Below, piece after piece: positions 1-11,213 of a stretch of DNA of 64,000 nt. Location: NCBI GenBank assembly GCA_047967505.1, contig CM106541.1. One strand, written 5' to 3'. The DNA is from Dipteris shenzhenensis. Taxonomy: Eukaryota; Polypodiophyta; Polypodiopsida; Gleicheniales. Each line of letters opens with the position of its first letter. Position 1 is the stretch's first letter. The position numbers were made by a program, and so were the translations under genes. Below the pieces are notes generated by a model. That model worked only from the letters and a program-made list of their open reading frames with translations. It was not told the origin of the DNA and made no database searches.

Positions 1-480
1 AATGATGGGCTTCACGGGCTTGCTCTTATATAGCCACCAGTCGTAGTCGATTAGACCCAATCGAGAGACCGACCCAGTCCGCCCAAAACGACCGACTGGA
101 GGTTGGTCCTGAAATAGGCTACAACCACACGATGGAACCGTGGTGTAGAATAGCATTCGGCCCAGAGCCATTCGGGATCATCTAGGGCTCCAAATGGGTC
201 CCACAACCTGAGAGTGGGTTGCCTCGGAAAATGCTCCTTCTACCCTCAGTGCGGTCAGTCATGGGATGCCTTCCCGCACTTGCATGTAGCCTAGTTGGCA
301 GTGTGCCAACTCTATCTGAAGCCGTCCAGCCATCAAGCCACACGTGGCTCCCATCTGGTATCCAAACCAGGACCTACCAGATAACCGAGCTACTCAAATG
401 CCTTCTCATACAGGGGGCTTACAAGTAGAGTTAGCTAGTTCCCGCGTAGTTACACGAGAGTGGAGCATGGATATCTAACA
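1..480 (-). mobile_element. 3' LTR of a Ty1/copia element, cut by the window edge
   Basis: Read on the minus strand, the LTR starts with TGTTAGATATCC at 480, directly after a G-rich polypurine tract, which is where a 3' LTR must begin. It runs off the window at base 1, so its length is at least 480 bp and the CA end is not seen. A diverged 231-bp piece of the same LTR lies at 29861-30091, which supports its repeat status. The copia pol remnant upstream on the same strand belongs to it. The short plus-strand open frame inside (219-428) is judged to be chance. Confidence 0.8.
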
Positions 481-491
481 CCCCCCCTCAA
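481..491 (-). promoter_or_regulatory. Polypurine tract of the copia element
   Basis: On the minus strand the tract reads TTGAGGGGGGG and abuts the TGTTAG start of the 3' LTR. In LTR retrotransposons this tract primes second-strand DNA synthesis. Its position and orientation agree with the pol remnant at 494-1840. Confidence 0.8.
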
Positions 492-493
492 TG

Positions 494-1840
494 TCCACCC
501 GCAAGTGAACTTACTTTTTCGGCCCAATGCCAAGTCGATGAAGATGCCTCTCCAGCAAGTCTCTTCCAAGAGCCTTCGTGAAGATGTTCGTAGCATTCTT
601 TGTAGTTGGACAGTACACCAAGTCGACCTCTCCATCCATGATGAGCTCCCGTACAAAGTGATATTGAATCTCAATGTGTTTTGTGCAAGCGTGGAACACA
701 GGGTTCTTTGCAATTGCCATGCAACTCTGATTGTCACATGATAACTGCATAGGCTTGTTCTGCACTGCACCCATGTCCCCTAAAGTCCTCCTCAACCACA
801 CTACCTCACAAGAAGCAAAACATGCTGATTTGTACTCATCCTTGGTAGAAGAAAGAGCAATTGTGGTTTGCTTCCTCGTTGCTTCTTACTGACCCATGAC
901 ACAGCTCCAGATCAAAGTGAAACAATAACCTGTCACTGATCTCCTACTGTCCACATCTCCTGCCCAATCCGAGTCATAGAATCCGGTCAAGGTGTTGCCC
1001 TTAGTATAGGTGATGCCATAATCAAGTGTGCCTTTGATGTATTTCAGCACCCACAACCCTGCCCTCTAATGGTCCTCCCGGGGCATATTGGAAAACCTAC
1101 TTAGTACACCAGTCACAAAAATGATGTTCGTGCACAAGTAAATCAAACTACCCACAAGTCTTCTATACTTCGCTTCATCCACCAGTGGTGATGAATCCTC
1201 GTTTGAAAGCTTCACGTCAACCTCCATAGGGGTGCCAACTGTCTTGCACTCAGCCATGCCAAATGCCTTCAGTATCTCTCCAGCATACTTCAGTTGTGAG
1301 ATGAAGATCTGTGTTAGCTCTTGCTAAACTTCAATCCCCAAATAGAAATGCATCAGTCCAAGGTCTATCATTTCAAACTCTCTTCCTAGCAACTGCTTTG
1401 TTTGCGATATCTTTTCTTCATGGTTCCCTATTAATGACAAGGTCGTCCACAAAAAGGACCACGATCATACACCTGTTTGCTTCTCTGTAGATATACAAAT
1501 TTGCATCAGATGGGCCCCTCCTAAACCCGTTTTGCAGAAAGTAGGCATCAATCCACTGGTACCATGCTCGTGGGGCCTGTTTCAGCCCATAAAGCGCCTT
1601 CTTCAGTTTACAGACTTTACCTTCTGGATTGGGGATCACAAAACCTGGTGGTTGTTCCACGTATACCTCCTCCTTGAGATCTCCATTTAGAAAGGCGGAT
1701 TTTACATCCATCTGAAACACGGGCCAACTTTCCTATGCTGCTAAAGCCAAAACACTGTGAATTGTCCAGGATGGTGGCAGATTGCTCAGGTCCATAGAGG
1801 ACATCTTGCTTGAGTCTGCTTTTCAGCCTATCAGGGTTGT
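494..1840 (-). pseudogene. Ty1/copia pol remnant: reverse transcriptase plus RNase H
   Basis: This encoded the end of a copia polyprotein, which copies element RNA into DNA. From high to low coordinates there is the RT block (1418-1740) with [11 protein letters not shown], the [14 protein letters not shown] signature and a catalytic FVDDL. Next comes the connection region with YRRLVGSLIYL (about 1066-1257). RNase H follows (511-800), with DNQSCMAIAKNP, a TKHIEIQYHFVRE motif and the TKAL tail. The pieces lie in different frames, and the stretch at 1257-1418 has stops and shifts. The 5' side stops near 1830, just before the expected start of the RT domain, so gag, protease and integrase are missing. 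PPT and LTR follow at once. Family assignment is firm; the element is dead. Confidence 0.92.
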
Positions 1841-1844
1841 AGGT

Positions 1845-2510
1845 CTTTTAGGATATAAGGAAAAGAGAGGAAAAGAGAGAAGTAAAGAGAGTAAAAGAGA
1901 GAATGGAAAAGAGAGGAAAGAGAGGAAAAGAGAGAAGGAAAAGTGAGAAATCATATGATTATGCATATGGATGAGCATATGCTCATGCATAAGCATATAA
2001 CTAATTAGTGAAAGGAGGAGTTTAGAGAAGCAACTTTCCAAAGGGATTGGATTGACAGGACAAAGAGAAGCCTACAAACAAGGAGAAAGTACGAAAACAA
2101 TAGGTATAGCTTTCATACTCTTCTCTTTCATGATTGTTTTTTGTGTATTGTTTCTTTCTTTAAAGAAAGAAAAGGAGAGGAAAGGAGGAGAGAAACTTTA
2201 GAAAAAGGAAGGGGAAGTGAAAGTAGAGGAAGGGAAAGTAGAGCGTATGTGCGTACATGCATGCATATGTGTGTAGGTATGTATGTGCATACATACATAT
2301 GTACACGTGCACACATATATAGTTTATCCATGGATTTAAATGATTTTTATTTATTAAAGTTATTAAAAACTTAAACTTTTAAATGAAGATTCTTTAAAAT
2401 GAAAAATTATACTAGGATTTCTACAATATAGAGTAATGTAAGAATTAGATTTCTTAGCTTTTGCATTATTAGTACAATATGATAGTGTAAGTAAATCAAC
2501 TCTTTATTTC
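1845..2510. repeat. Purine-rich and ATGCAT-rich spacer, probable gypsy 3' untranslated/LTR region
   Basis: There is no gene. About 1850-1945 is almost pure A/G. 1955-2000 is built from overlapping ATGCAT/CATATG palindromes. 2245-2310 is a TGTATG/ACATAC alternating tract. The stretch 2308-2430 recurs at 38090-38210 and, inverted, at 33713-33830. It lies just past the chromodomain end of the gypsy remnant, as an LTR would, but I could not define LTR ends. The left edge of the 7.5-kb duplication lies at about 1874. Confidence 0.5.
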
Positions 2511-3545
2511 AAAAGGGTAGTGTCATATCTAAGCCTGTCTGTAACATAAGAGACAGAGGTACTACCCCTTTCTTGAGCATCAGGCAATGCTTCAAACCTA
2601 TGCTCTACTGAGCTTGACGGAGCCACAATCAAAGTCGGCTCAAGCTAAAAAGCATCGAGATAGAGTTATAATAATTGAGGTGTATCTGCTAGATCACCCT
2701 CTTCTAACCACTTTGCATGTAATGTAGAATAATTTCTGCATTTTACCAAGTAGCGTCGGAAAACTCTACCTTTGATCTTCCTTATGTGCCAAAATCTGTT
2801 CTAGAACTAGGATCTCATCCAATTCCTCAACCTCTGGTTGTACCTCATCAAGCATATCCTCTAGTATGTACCCTTAAAGAGACTCACATGGAAAGCATTG
2901 TGAATCCTTTAATGATCTGGTAGCTTCAACCTATAAGCTACATCAGCTACATCACCTAACTTCTCTAAAACCTGAAAAGGCACATAATATCACATGCTAA
3001 GTTTGGGGAATAACCAGTCTTTTCCCCTTTTCTTTTTTAGCCTTGCCTTTTCAAAGCACAAAAGAACCCAATCACCTTCATTAAATATCAATTCACAATG
3101 GTGACAATCAACTGTGACAATCAACTGCCTTTTTTTAAGTCTTCAGGAGAGCCTGCTTCACCTTCCTATAAGCCATATCCATGCTCTACCTCATCTTTTG
3201 AGTACACAATCAGGTTATCAAAGAAAGTGCCTACAAAAGCCCTATGCTCTCGGAAGATTCTGTCCAACATCCGATTAAAAGTTGCAAGAGCATTCATAAG
3301 GCTAAATGACATAACTAAGAACTCATACAACCCGAAGCTAGTCTTGAAAGTTGTCTCGGACACATCCGCTGGATGATTGCACATTTGATGATACCCACTC
3401 TTGAGATCTATGCGACTAAAAATGCCCGACCCTTCTAATCTATCTAGGATATCGTCAATCCTTGGAATTGGAAATCTGTTTTTTATGATTATCTTGTTAA
3501 GTGCACGATAATCAATGCACATTCTCCAAAACCATCACTCTTTTG
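2510..3545 (-). pseudogene. Ty3/gypsy chromovirus pol remnant (copy 1)
   Basis: On the minus strand, 3522-3166 encodes a gypsy RT core: MCIDYRALNK, RFPIPRIDDILDRL, FSRIDLKSGYHQ and an active-site block. Here that block reads FFDN where FFDD is expected (codon 3214-3216), so the second catalytic aspartate is lost. Then 3060-2880 gives an integrase C-terminal part (a K-rich stretch, LPDH, NAFHVSLFK-like), and 2750-2520 a chromodomain-like end that targets insertion to chromatin. RNase H and the integrase core are missing between them, a deletion shared with copy 2. A TAG at 2645-2647 replaces a glutamine kept in copy 2. Confidence 0.88.
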
Positions 3546-3895
3546 CACCAACAAAACCGTAAGGATATTTTCATAAAGTATATTTTTTCAATAGAAATTT
3601 AAGTATAAAAATGAATCGGGACCGTGCACCAGTCTATGTAAGAAGTTACGTTAATTTTCATAATTTTGTTTTGTTTGCTACTGTTTCTTATCTTTTGGTG
3701 TAGCTTATCTTTGTTACATTTTTATAATTTTGATTTTATTTCCTTCAAAACACTCTTAAAAATTCCTTGTTTTAATGTTTTTATCTGTGTTTTGAAGCAT
3801 GAGTTTTTCCTTAAATTTTATCCATAAACTAGTCCAAAAGAATCTATTAAAATGAATTTGTACATTGACAAGTCCGAAATGAATGAAATAAGCTT
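3546..3895. other. AT-rich spacer without a gene
   Basis: A/T-rich sequence with T runs. I see no coding signature or hairpin. It is conserved in copy 2 at 39305-39640. Confidence 0.6.
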
Positions 3896-3899
3896 CATG

Positions 3900-4612
3900 A
3901 GCCATAGGTGGAGATCTAGCTTCGCGAGTCATAGATGGAGATCAATCTTGCATGTGTCCGCACAAGGCATTCTAGCATTGGAGCCAGTAACACTTGTACT
4001 TCTGTCACCTTGTGTGCTTGCAGACTCTACTCCACTTACACCTTCACCTTCCCAAATTGATCTTCTTTGTATTTTTCTGGAAGATTGCAATTTCTTTGTT
4101 AAGATGTGATCTACTGCAATAGCTCTTGGGGCCGCACGATGTTGAATGCTCTTTCTTGAGGCACCAAGCAAGTGACCCCTTATGCGAGGCGCTCCCCCTG
4201 ATTTTTGCATTCCATAATACTTGCATTTCCACTCAACATAGTCACAAATATTAATGACAAAGTCCCATCCTGGACCTTGTGACTTATGTTTTTTTCCCCT
4301 TTGCATGTGGAATACCTCTTTGAGAGGATTGTGACACCCGCATAAATCCTCTCCCTATATCTTGGTTGATAATCTCATAGGGTGGATCAAGCATTGGGGT
4401 AGTGTCCATTTTAGCATTCAGATCTCTTTTGTGAATCCTTGTCCAACCCCAGGAACATTATCAGGCATATGATGCCTAACTTGGGCATGACTTGATGCAT
4501 CCACAGTTTGCCTACTCACAACTTGTCTTGAAGGTTGTGCACGAACATTTCTAGTTGAAGGCATTTTTGATTGTGCATTCGTAGTCACAACTCGTACTTT
4601 GTTTTTGCTCAC
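3900..4612 (-). pseudogene. hAT-type transposase N-terminal remnant with a decayed BED zinc finger (copy 1)
   Basis: Minus-strand frames from a start at 4612 (MSKNKVRV...) to about 3929 resemble the front of plant hAT transposases. A basic, Q/S-rich leader is followed by a BED-like finger: WDFV, then WKCKYYGMQKSGGAPRIRGHL, the pattern W...CxxC...GG..R...HL. BED fingers bind the transposon ends. The second cysteine of the CxxC is Tyr in both copies. A later cysteine is His here (codon 4139-4141) but Cys in copy 2 (39931-39933). Stops split the frame near 4430 and before 3929, and no catalytic domain follows. A DUF659 piece of the same superfamily lies at 32525-32922, probably from another element. 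Confidence 0.65.
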
Positions 4613-4639
4613 ATCATTGCCATCTCATCTCCCCCTTGT

Positions 4640-5800
4640 CTACATGCTTTACTAATAAATTAGAACAAAATCAAAATCTCACAACTCTAAACCATAAATC
4701 CTTAACTCAAGACTCCTCACTAACAATCGCATTCATTGGCACTCATGATCGTGGTCCACAAGTTTTCCAAAATGCAAGGAGTCAGAGTGTAGACCACCCC
4801 CAGGAGGACACAACAAAAACTCACATTCACTAGCACTTGCGGTCGTGGTCTCTGCGATTTCCCCAAAATGGAAGGAATCGAAGTAGCGAACCACAACCCA
4901 CAAGTATAATGAATGCTGACTCACCTTCCCCCACTCAACCTTACCAATATGATCTAGATCGTGGTTCACCTGTGTATCCGAAGAAACCAAATGGTTTATC
5001 AGAATATGAACCATAATCGGATCGAATGGAGAGCCTAGATTGTCCTTTCCACCAATATATAATGCGGCGTTGCATGGGAAACCATGTAAACAATACCTCC
5101 AATACCATTAATACTATCGACAGTACCACGACAAAAAAAGTGGTAATATTGTATTACCACCAATTATATTACCATCGACGGTAATATTTAAAATATCAAG
5201 AATAGTATTACCTAATTCTAGGTTTTTGTAATCAACGTGATCACATTGATTTCATGCTACTATAGAGCGTAACAATGCAAATGTGAACGTGAAAACATGA
5301 ACCTTGGTGACTCCCAAATGTGGCACCTAGGGACTCTGTGATCTGTGCTTCAATGTCCAGCATCCTAATTTACATGCCATGGATGTCCACATGTGTTACA
5401 ATTAGGTCTCGATCATGTGCTAGGATGTGTACATGGGTTCAAATTCTGGGTTTAGGACCTACCATGCTCGGGAATAGCTGACCTATTGTGTGACATCTAT
5501 GTATTGTGCACTCGTGCCAGAGGATGACAACAGCTCCCAAAAATGTGATGTAGTGAACCTATACAGCCCGAAACATCGGGTGAAGCAAGAACCCTGAAGA
5601 AGGTGTGCACTTTTGTATCCTTGTTCACGGTAATGTGTGTGCTGGACATGTACACACCTGTCCAAATGGTCCTAAGTAGGAGAGGAATGTGTTCTATCCA
5701 TGGCTAAGTCACGTATGTCTCAGATGCTCCAATGCACTTGGGTGACTCGGCTATGGACATGTCTAGTTGGGAGAAATGTCATGGTTTGCTTTTCTGCCCT
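4640..5800. other. Gene-free stretch with an imperfect tandem repeat and a hairpin
   Basis: At 4738-4910 a unit of about 100 bp (GATCGTGGTCCACAAG... / GGTCGTGGTCTCTGCG...) is repeated once, imperfectly. At 5133-5200 short GGTAATATT/AATATTACC blocks can pair as a hairpin. I found no credible gene in the rest. The stretch recurs in copy 2 at 40420-41640, where a 29-bp piece (GGGTGACTCGG...) is doubled near 41571. Confidence 0.6.
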
Positions 5801-5809
5801 TCTTGTTGC

Positions 5810-7990
5810 AATGAGACACGTCTCAGATGTCTTCCATGGCATTGAATGGCCCTGATGTCTTCCTGCATGCAGGGAAGTCCCCCACACACAAGAGGGAGAG
5901 GGAGACTATTGTTTCCAACATGAGGACACCAAAAATTGTTAGGTCCAACAAGAAAGAAAAAGGTAAGTACCTGGAAACAACATAAAGCTCCTATTTTCTC
6001 TCTTGAAGCACCTCACTTGAAGACATGTCACTGATGTTTTCCTTGGCATTCATGGCCAAGATGTCTTCCTGCATGTAGGGAAGGCCCCCACACACATGTT
6101 GGGGAGGGAGACTGCTATTTCCAACATGAGGACACCTAAAACCATTAGGAGCAACGAGAAATAAAAAGTTTAATGCCTCAACAAGTCAACACTGAACTCA
6201 ACAAGCAATACTCTGATTGAGGTTCGCCTCATGCTTGCAGGGAAGGCCCCCGCTGTGCTTTTGGAAAAAATGGTTGTATACATATCAACACCACCCAGTT
6301 TGAGAAGGTCCCAATATAAAGTGAAAGGTAACGGACGGAGATGGTCAAAAATTGTTGATTCTATGATTACTTGTTCCTTGCTTCAAAGAATGTTTGCCTG
6401 ACCATAGGAGATGATCAATTCTCCCCACTGGATTCATCCAAGACTTGCTAGGAGGACAAGTGCAATGCCTACAAGGAATTTGTCTCGCGAGAAAGGGAAA
6501 GGTTTAACTACTTGCGCTCCAGCATTTGACTTTGTAGAGAACATACAGGGAACCCATGAGTGAAAGGTGAAGGTGCTACATTTCTTGGGATTCCCTTCTA
6601 GTAATGTCTTGCTTTTTGTTTGATTATATGATTCTTAATTTTTTGCTTATGCAGGAGATGATACAAGCACCCCACTTGAAGACAACTCTGAATTGCTTGC
6701 CAGTGTTACACTACCTGCTTAGAATTTGTCATGCCAGAAGGAGAAAGTGAGTTGTTGTTTGTCAATATCAGTGTCATGAAGAACAACATTGCTTCATCAA
6801 TTTGCTACATGTTTTGGATGTGCAGCTCCTGATAGGGTGAGCCAACCCACCTGCATCTTTAATGTGACTCCTCCGAATGCAAAAACCAATAGCCTATTGC
6901 GTTGTATTTTTTTATTTAACTCTTGAGAATGTGGAATCATTAAAGAAATGTTAACATGAGAAAGGGAAAGGTGAGCATACATTGCTTGCATCCAACAAAA
7001 TTGATTGCTGGAGCATCATTTCCTCTTTATCAAATTGATTTGACCCCATGTCTTGATTCTATCTAGACACTCACAAATTGTTTTAATCTATTGTTTTATA
7101 TAGAGAGCCTACCCACTCTCAAATCTGACTCACCTAGTAGGAAATGGTCCAATCAAGTATGAGGCCTAGGTGGATTGGGGAATGGTGTTGTTTTGGGATA
7201 AGCAATATATATGCTTTATCGAATTGATCGAACCCTATGTCTTAATTCTATCTTTCCACTCACAATTTTTTTTTTATGTACAAGACATTATACGAAGAGC
7301 CTTCCCACACAAATCTGACTTGCCTACTAGGAAATGGTCCCAATCAAGGATGAGGCCTAGGTGGCCTAGGAAAGGTGTGGTTTCAGGATAAGTAATATAT
7401 CCGCTTGATGTTGGTTCTATGTGCATCGTGGATTAGATTAAATAATGTGTATTTGATTTCGTTTACTCGTGTCTAGAAGGTGGTGATCATTCATGGGAAA
7501 GGGGAAAGTCGTTGACTTGACAGATGATAGCCCCCCCAAAAGGATGCTCCAGAGGCAGAGCCACTGCCCCTAATGGAATTGCCACAAGTAGGTTCACCCC
7601 AAATGAATTTCTTGATCAAAATGTTGGTGGATCATTTAAAGCACCAAAGCGTGATGCAGGCTTTGAAAAAGTTGTTGAAAGAGCAAGTGCCTCATTGAAG
7701 GTCACCTTCAAGGACACGTCCCCAAGCAATCTTGAGCCCATAGTTTGCACTGTACATACCATAAACAAGAAAGTGGCCAGTAACTCCAAAGTCCCGAGTG
7801 AAGAGGCATCCTACAAGAATAATCTTCATGTTCAGAGAGGTGTGATGCACACGGGCCTCACCCCAATGGGGAAAGACTTGAAGATGGGTGGGTTTAGGGA
7901 TGTGCATCACTCGCAAGAGTCCACGCTCCCTACGCCCACTCCTCGTGTGACCAAGCGGGCTTCTAAAAGGGTTTCTATGCACTTCTAGCC
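5810..7990 (+). pseudogene. Remnant of an unrecognised multi-exon gene with repeated exon modules (copy 1)
   Basis: Family not recognised. Several exon-like pieces carry good splice sites. 5919-5961 (MRTPKIVRSNKKEK) ends at GTAAGT and recurs degenerate at 6127-6170. 6656-6748 lies between TTATGCAG and GTGAGT and reads GDDTSTPLEDNSELLAS, then a TAG at 6720-6722 that is CAG in copy 2. A proline/arginine-rich piece (RMRPRW) occurs near 7137-7172 and again at 7286-7388. The last piece starts with ATG at 7493 (MGKGKVVDLTDDSPPKR), holding VVDLTDD, a typical SUMO-interaction pattern. It shifts frame at the C7 run 7531-7537 into a 154-codon frame ending at 7988. It could be a captured host gene or an unknown transposon gene. 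Confidence 0.45.
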
Positions 7991-8434
7991 AAATAATCTG
8001 ACGAGCCGCCACCTTGAGGAGAGAACCTTGCCAAAGAAGAAGTCATTACACTAGTTGGTGAAGCATGCTTTTAGACATTTCCACTTTTTGATATGTAGAG
8101 CAAAGATACGTAGAGTAGAGATATGTAGATCACAGAGTTTCAGTGATATGTATCCAATCAATTTTGCCATATGTAATAATTAAATGGGTTGCACCTTCTG
8201 TACTGAGCATTTTCAATGTTTTTTGAAGTGACATCTTTTTTATTTCGAGTGACAATTCTCTGCATTTTTATACTTGAAATCAATTTAAATGAGAATGAAA
8301 TACATGTCTACTTGAAAGCATATAGTTCATTGCTATGGGATGCATAACAATCTAACTCTTGAAATTTCCATTCCCACTTAGAATAGCATATTTATCATTG
8401 GCAAGTTAGGTGGAGTACATATGTTTGATTTTTT
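7991..8434. other. Spacer between gene remnant and CACTA terminus
   Basis: Contains three GTAGAG/ATATGTAGA-like short repeats (8095-8135) and otherwise nothing recognisable. Conserved in copy 2. Confidence 0.55.
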
Positions 8435-10163
8435 CACAACAAGATATTGGTCGGTTTTCGACACTAATACCGACGGAAACTACACTATTTGTTTTTTTGG
8501 ATGGGGAAAATCATCATTTTAAAATATGGTATTAAAGTCAAAAAATATTACTCGGTAATAAGGTCGGTACATATTGACCAGGGATGATTTTTTCATGCTA
8601 GTTTTGTTAAGAAGTGAAACTTATATATTGGCATCGAAAGTTTGTATGCCCTAATAAAAATAAATATTTGAAACATTCGCTAGGATTTGAAACTTTTATG
8701 TGAAAATTTTTGAAGTTTCGCCAAGATTTACATATTTTACTTCAAAATTCAAAATAAAATATACAAAATGGTGCTATATGCTATCAATATTGTGGAACTA
8801 AAAAATATAGCATGATAAACTTTTGCGAGTATTTTATATTAATATATAAATATACCTTCGATAAAAACATCCATGATACTGACCTTTTTTATGAATTGTA
8901 ATGGTCGGTATATACTGACACTAGTAAGCCAAAAAAAGGTCGGTATATACCAATCTTTAATAGATCTAACAAAAATTTTGTGGGGTGGAACAGGGCTGTT
9001 TCAGCCCCATTCATCCCCACTATTGTCTGTATTTTATTATAGGGGAATGTGTACAATAGGACATCTAAGGTAAATTTGCTTAAAACTCTAAAATCATGTT
9101 TTATTACAAAATTTTCCTTCTGAAAAGGGTAGTACAAAATTTTAAAATGAGATACAAAATGCCGAGCGTATGCTAAATACAATGTAAACTACTACTACTA
9201 CCACCACCACTACCACTACCACTACCACTACCACTACCACTACCACTACCACTACCACTACCACTATCACTACCACTACTACCACTACCACTACCACTAC
9301 CACTACCACTACCACTACCACTACCACTACCACTACCACTACCACTACCACTACCACTACCACTACCACTACCACTACCACTACTACTACCACTACCACT
9401 ACCACTACGAACCGCTAGACTCATCCTTGTCCTCCCCGATCTCCCCACCTCCAACTACGAACTGCTAGACTCATCCTTATCCTCCCCGATCTCCCCGCCT
9501 CCAACTCTGCCTAATCCTTGGCCCTTGATGCCCTCGCCTATGCCTAGTCTCCCTCATCTCATCATCGAGGTCATCGCTCATGACTCCAGTTGGGTCGACG
9601 AGCATGCCACCCTAAGAATGAAACCATTTTTAAAATGAGATTACAACTTAAATAATGAAACAATTTTAAAAGTGAGATTACAAATTAGAGTAGACTTACC
9701 TGACGAGCAGACACCGTAGCCCAATCGATCTGGTGTCCCTAACTCTCTAGCACTCTGAACCATGGCGTTGCTCTCATCTCTCATGCGCATCTGTACTCTA
9801 CCTTTGTAGGAGGTTGGCCAATGACAAAGGCCTATGGAACCAAATTAAGAGAGTAAGATGAAGTGCCTACAATGGGTAATTAAATAAATAGAATAATAAA
9901 TTAAAAGAGAAATAGACTTACCACCCATGCCTCGTGCCTAGACCTTCCACCACTCCTAAGGTGCAAAGTAGCTATGGTGTCAAGACATCTCCTTGCCGCA
10001 CTCCTCTGTCCCGTAAACTTGTCTTGCACTTGCTATATTTCATGGAGGATTCACTAGTAGTAATAAGGAGACGTCACCTGCATGCAATAAATACATGAAA
10101 ATTCCCCTTATCTACCCCCTATTTATGGGACCTTACCTTATAAAATGTACCTTCCTTCCCTTA
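8435..10163 (-). mobile_element. CACTA (En/Spm-type) transposon, one end with the 3' exons of its accessory gene (copy 1)
   Basis: The terminus starts CACAACAAGATATTGG at 8435, a one-base variant of the CACTACAAG type. Subterminal GGTCGGTA/TACCGAC motifs follow (8449-8960), with a GC-rich hairpin GTGGGG...CCCCAC near 8979-9040. On the minus strand the gene's last exon lies at about 9413-9615, preceded by an exon at about 9703-9835. That exon reads PPTKVEYRC...PWF...DWATVSARQ and ends in a GTAAGT donor. It matches the exon at 31571-31702 (LPTDTEMRC...PWF...NWAEVVAR), so both belong to one CACTA family with a Transposase_24-like protein. The other end is not in the window. A gypsy LTR begins at 10164. 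Confidence 0.75.
9190..9412. repeat. (CCACTA)n hexanucleotide array at the CACTA gene's 3' end
   Basis: About 35 units of CCACTA with a few CTA and TATCAC interruptions. Read on the minus strand the array directly follows the last CACTA exon. The related element at 31994-32032 has an AGT repeat in the same place. The long poly-Val and Gly-Ser frames across it are artefacts of the repeat. Confidence 0.95.
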
Positions 10164-10664
10164 TGTAACCCCCCTCCCTTACACTCACGTGGTACCATAC
10201 GATAAACCCTAGTGGACCCCCCAGGCTGTATCTCTGTTAACCACATCAGTTAATGGTTGTTCACGGGAAGAAGCACGGAGTACAGGATGAGAGGAAAATT
10301 ATAGGACTAGTTGCCTTGGTGCCACATTGGTCCAAGTGGTTGTAAAGTTAAGAGAGAGGTGACAGAGAGAGATTAGTGTTGGCACTCCCTTCAAAAGGCA
10401 GCATGCATAAAAGGCCAAGTCTTTGACTTTGGTCTTCATTATTGTATGCACAAGATTGGAATACAAGCTCTCTCTGCTCTTCCCCCATCTTCCATCCCCC
10501 TTCTTCCCTCTCATGGATTCACATTGCAACGATCTAGTAGGCACTCGAGTGACACAAGCGATTGCTAGTAATGCAAGACTCCCACAAGAAGTAGCTCGAG
10601 ACAAGAGTCTCTAACGGCATTCTTCCAACTTCCCCATGACACGTGTGTCTCCATCGGACTACAC
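10164..10664 (+). mobile_element. 5' LTR of a Ty3/gypsy element
   Basis: The interval runs from TGTAACCCCCC to ...ACTACACA, about 500 bp, and is followed at once by a primer-binding site. The TG...CA ends and the position next to the PBS and gag define it. I see no second LTR in the window. The exact last base (10662 or 10664) is uncertain. It appears to have inserted into the CACTA remnant on its left. Confidence 0.6.
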
Positions 10665-10667
10665 ATT

Positions 10668-10690
10668 TTTGGTGCCATTGTCGGGGATTA
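10668..10690 (+). promoter_or_regulatory. Primer-binding site of the gypsy element
   Basis: TTTGGTGCCATTGTCGGGG lies right after the LTR. It closely resembles the TTTGGCGCCGTTGCCGGGGA sequence seen after the 5' LTR in many plant gypsy elements, where a tRNA 3' end primes reverse transcription. Confidence 0.75.
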
Positions 10691-11213
10691 AGAGGTATGC
10701 TTTTGCATTTGTTGGCTTCCTTTTGCAAACCACCCATTGCACATTGCTTTAGGCAATGTTAGTGGAGACTAAGAGAGGATTTGTACTAGAAAAAGAGTGA
10801 TTTTTTAGTAGGAAACAATTACTTTTTCATTTTCTAGCAATAAAGCTATTTGTGAGCATTTGAGCTTGTTTTTTGAGCATTTTTTTATGTTTGTGAGTTC
10901 AAATAGGTAGTATAGGTGATTGCCATGCTTGTCGTAGTGTCAAATCCAATAGAAAACTCCTAAAAATGACAATTTGAGCTGAATTTTCAAAGAATTTTGG
11001 TGTGTTTGACAGTCCCACATCCAAAAGTCACTTGTTGTTTGTTATAAGTTGTTGTTTTTTGTTAGTTACATGTATTTTAGACTCTCCTCTACCTCCCCAT
11101 CACTTCAAAACTTGAAGGAAAAACATATTTCTCTGAGAAATCATCAAAAACATTGTCGACACTGTGTTCGCTATTTTTGCCGTAGCAGTATGTTGTGCTG
11201 AGGTTCCTATTCT

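Larger units (their letters stand above)
1874..9424 (+). repeat. Copy 1 of a direct 7.5-kb segmental duplication
   Basis: This interval aligns end to end with 37651-45034 in the same orientation, with few substitutions and several indels. It carries, in order, a gypsy pol remnant, a hAT BED remnant, a multi-exon gene remnant and a CACTA terminus. Its left edge is a purine-rich GAGAG stretch shared by both junctions. On the right, copy 2 jumps from the equivalent of 9424 to the equivalent of 12013 and stays alike for about 78 more bases (to 12090). The original unit was therefore at least 10.2 kb. Copy 1 alone has about 300 bp at 8575-8877. Confidence 0.93.

Noticed and set aside
9142-9454. 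Long minus-strand frames of poly-valine and Gly-Ser repeats
   Set aside because: They are translations of the CCACTA array in different frames and have no independent coding evidence.
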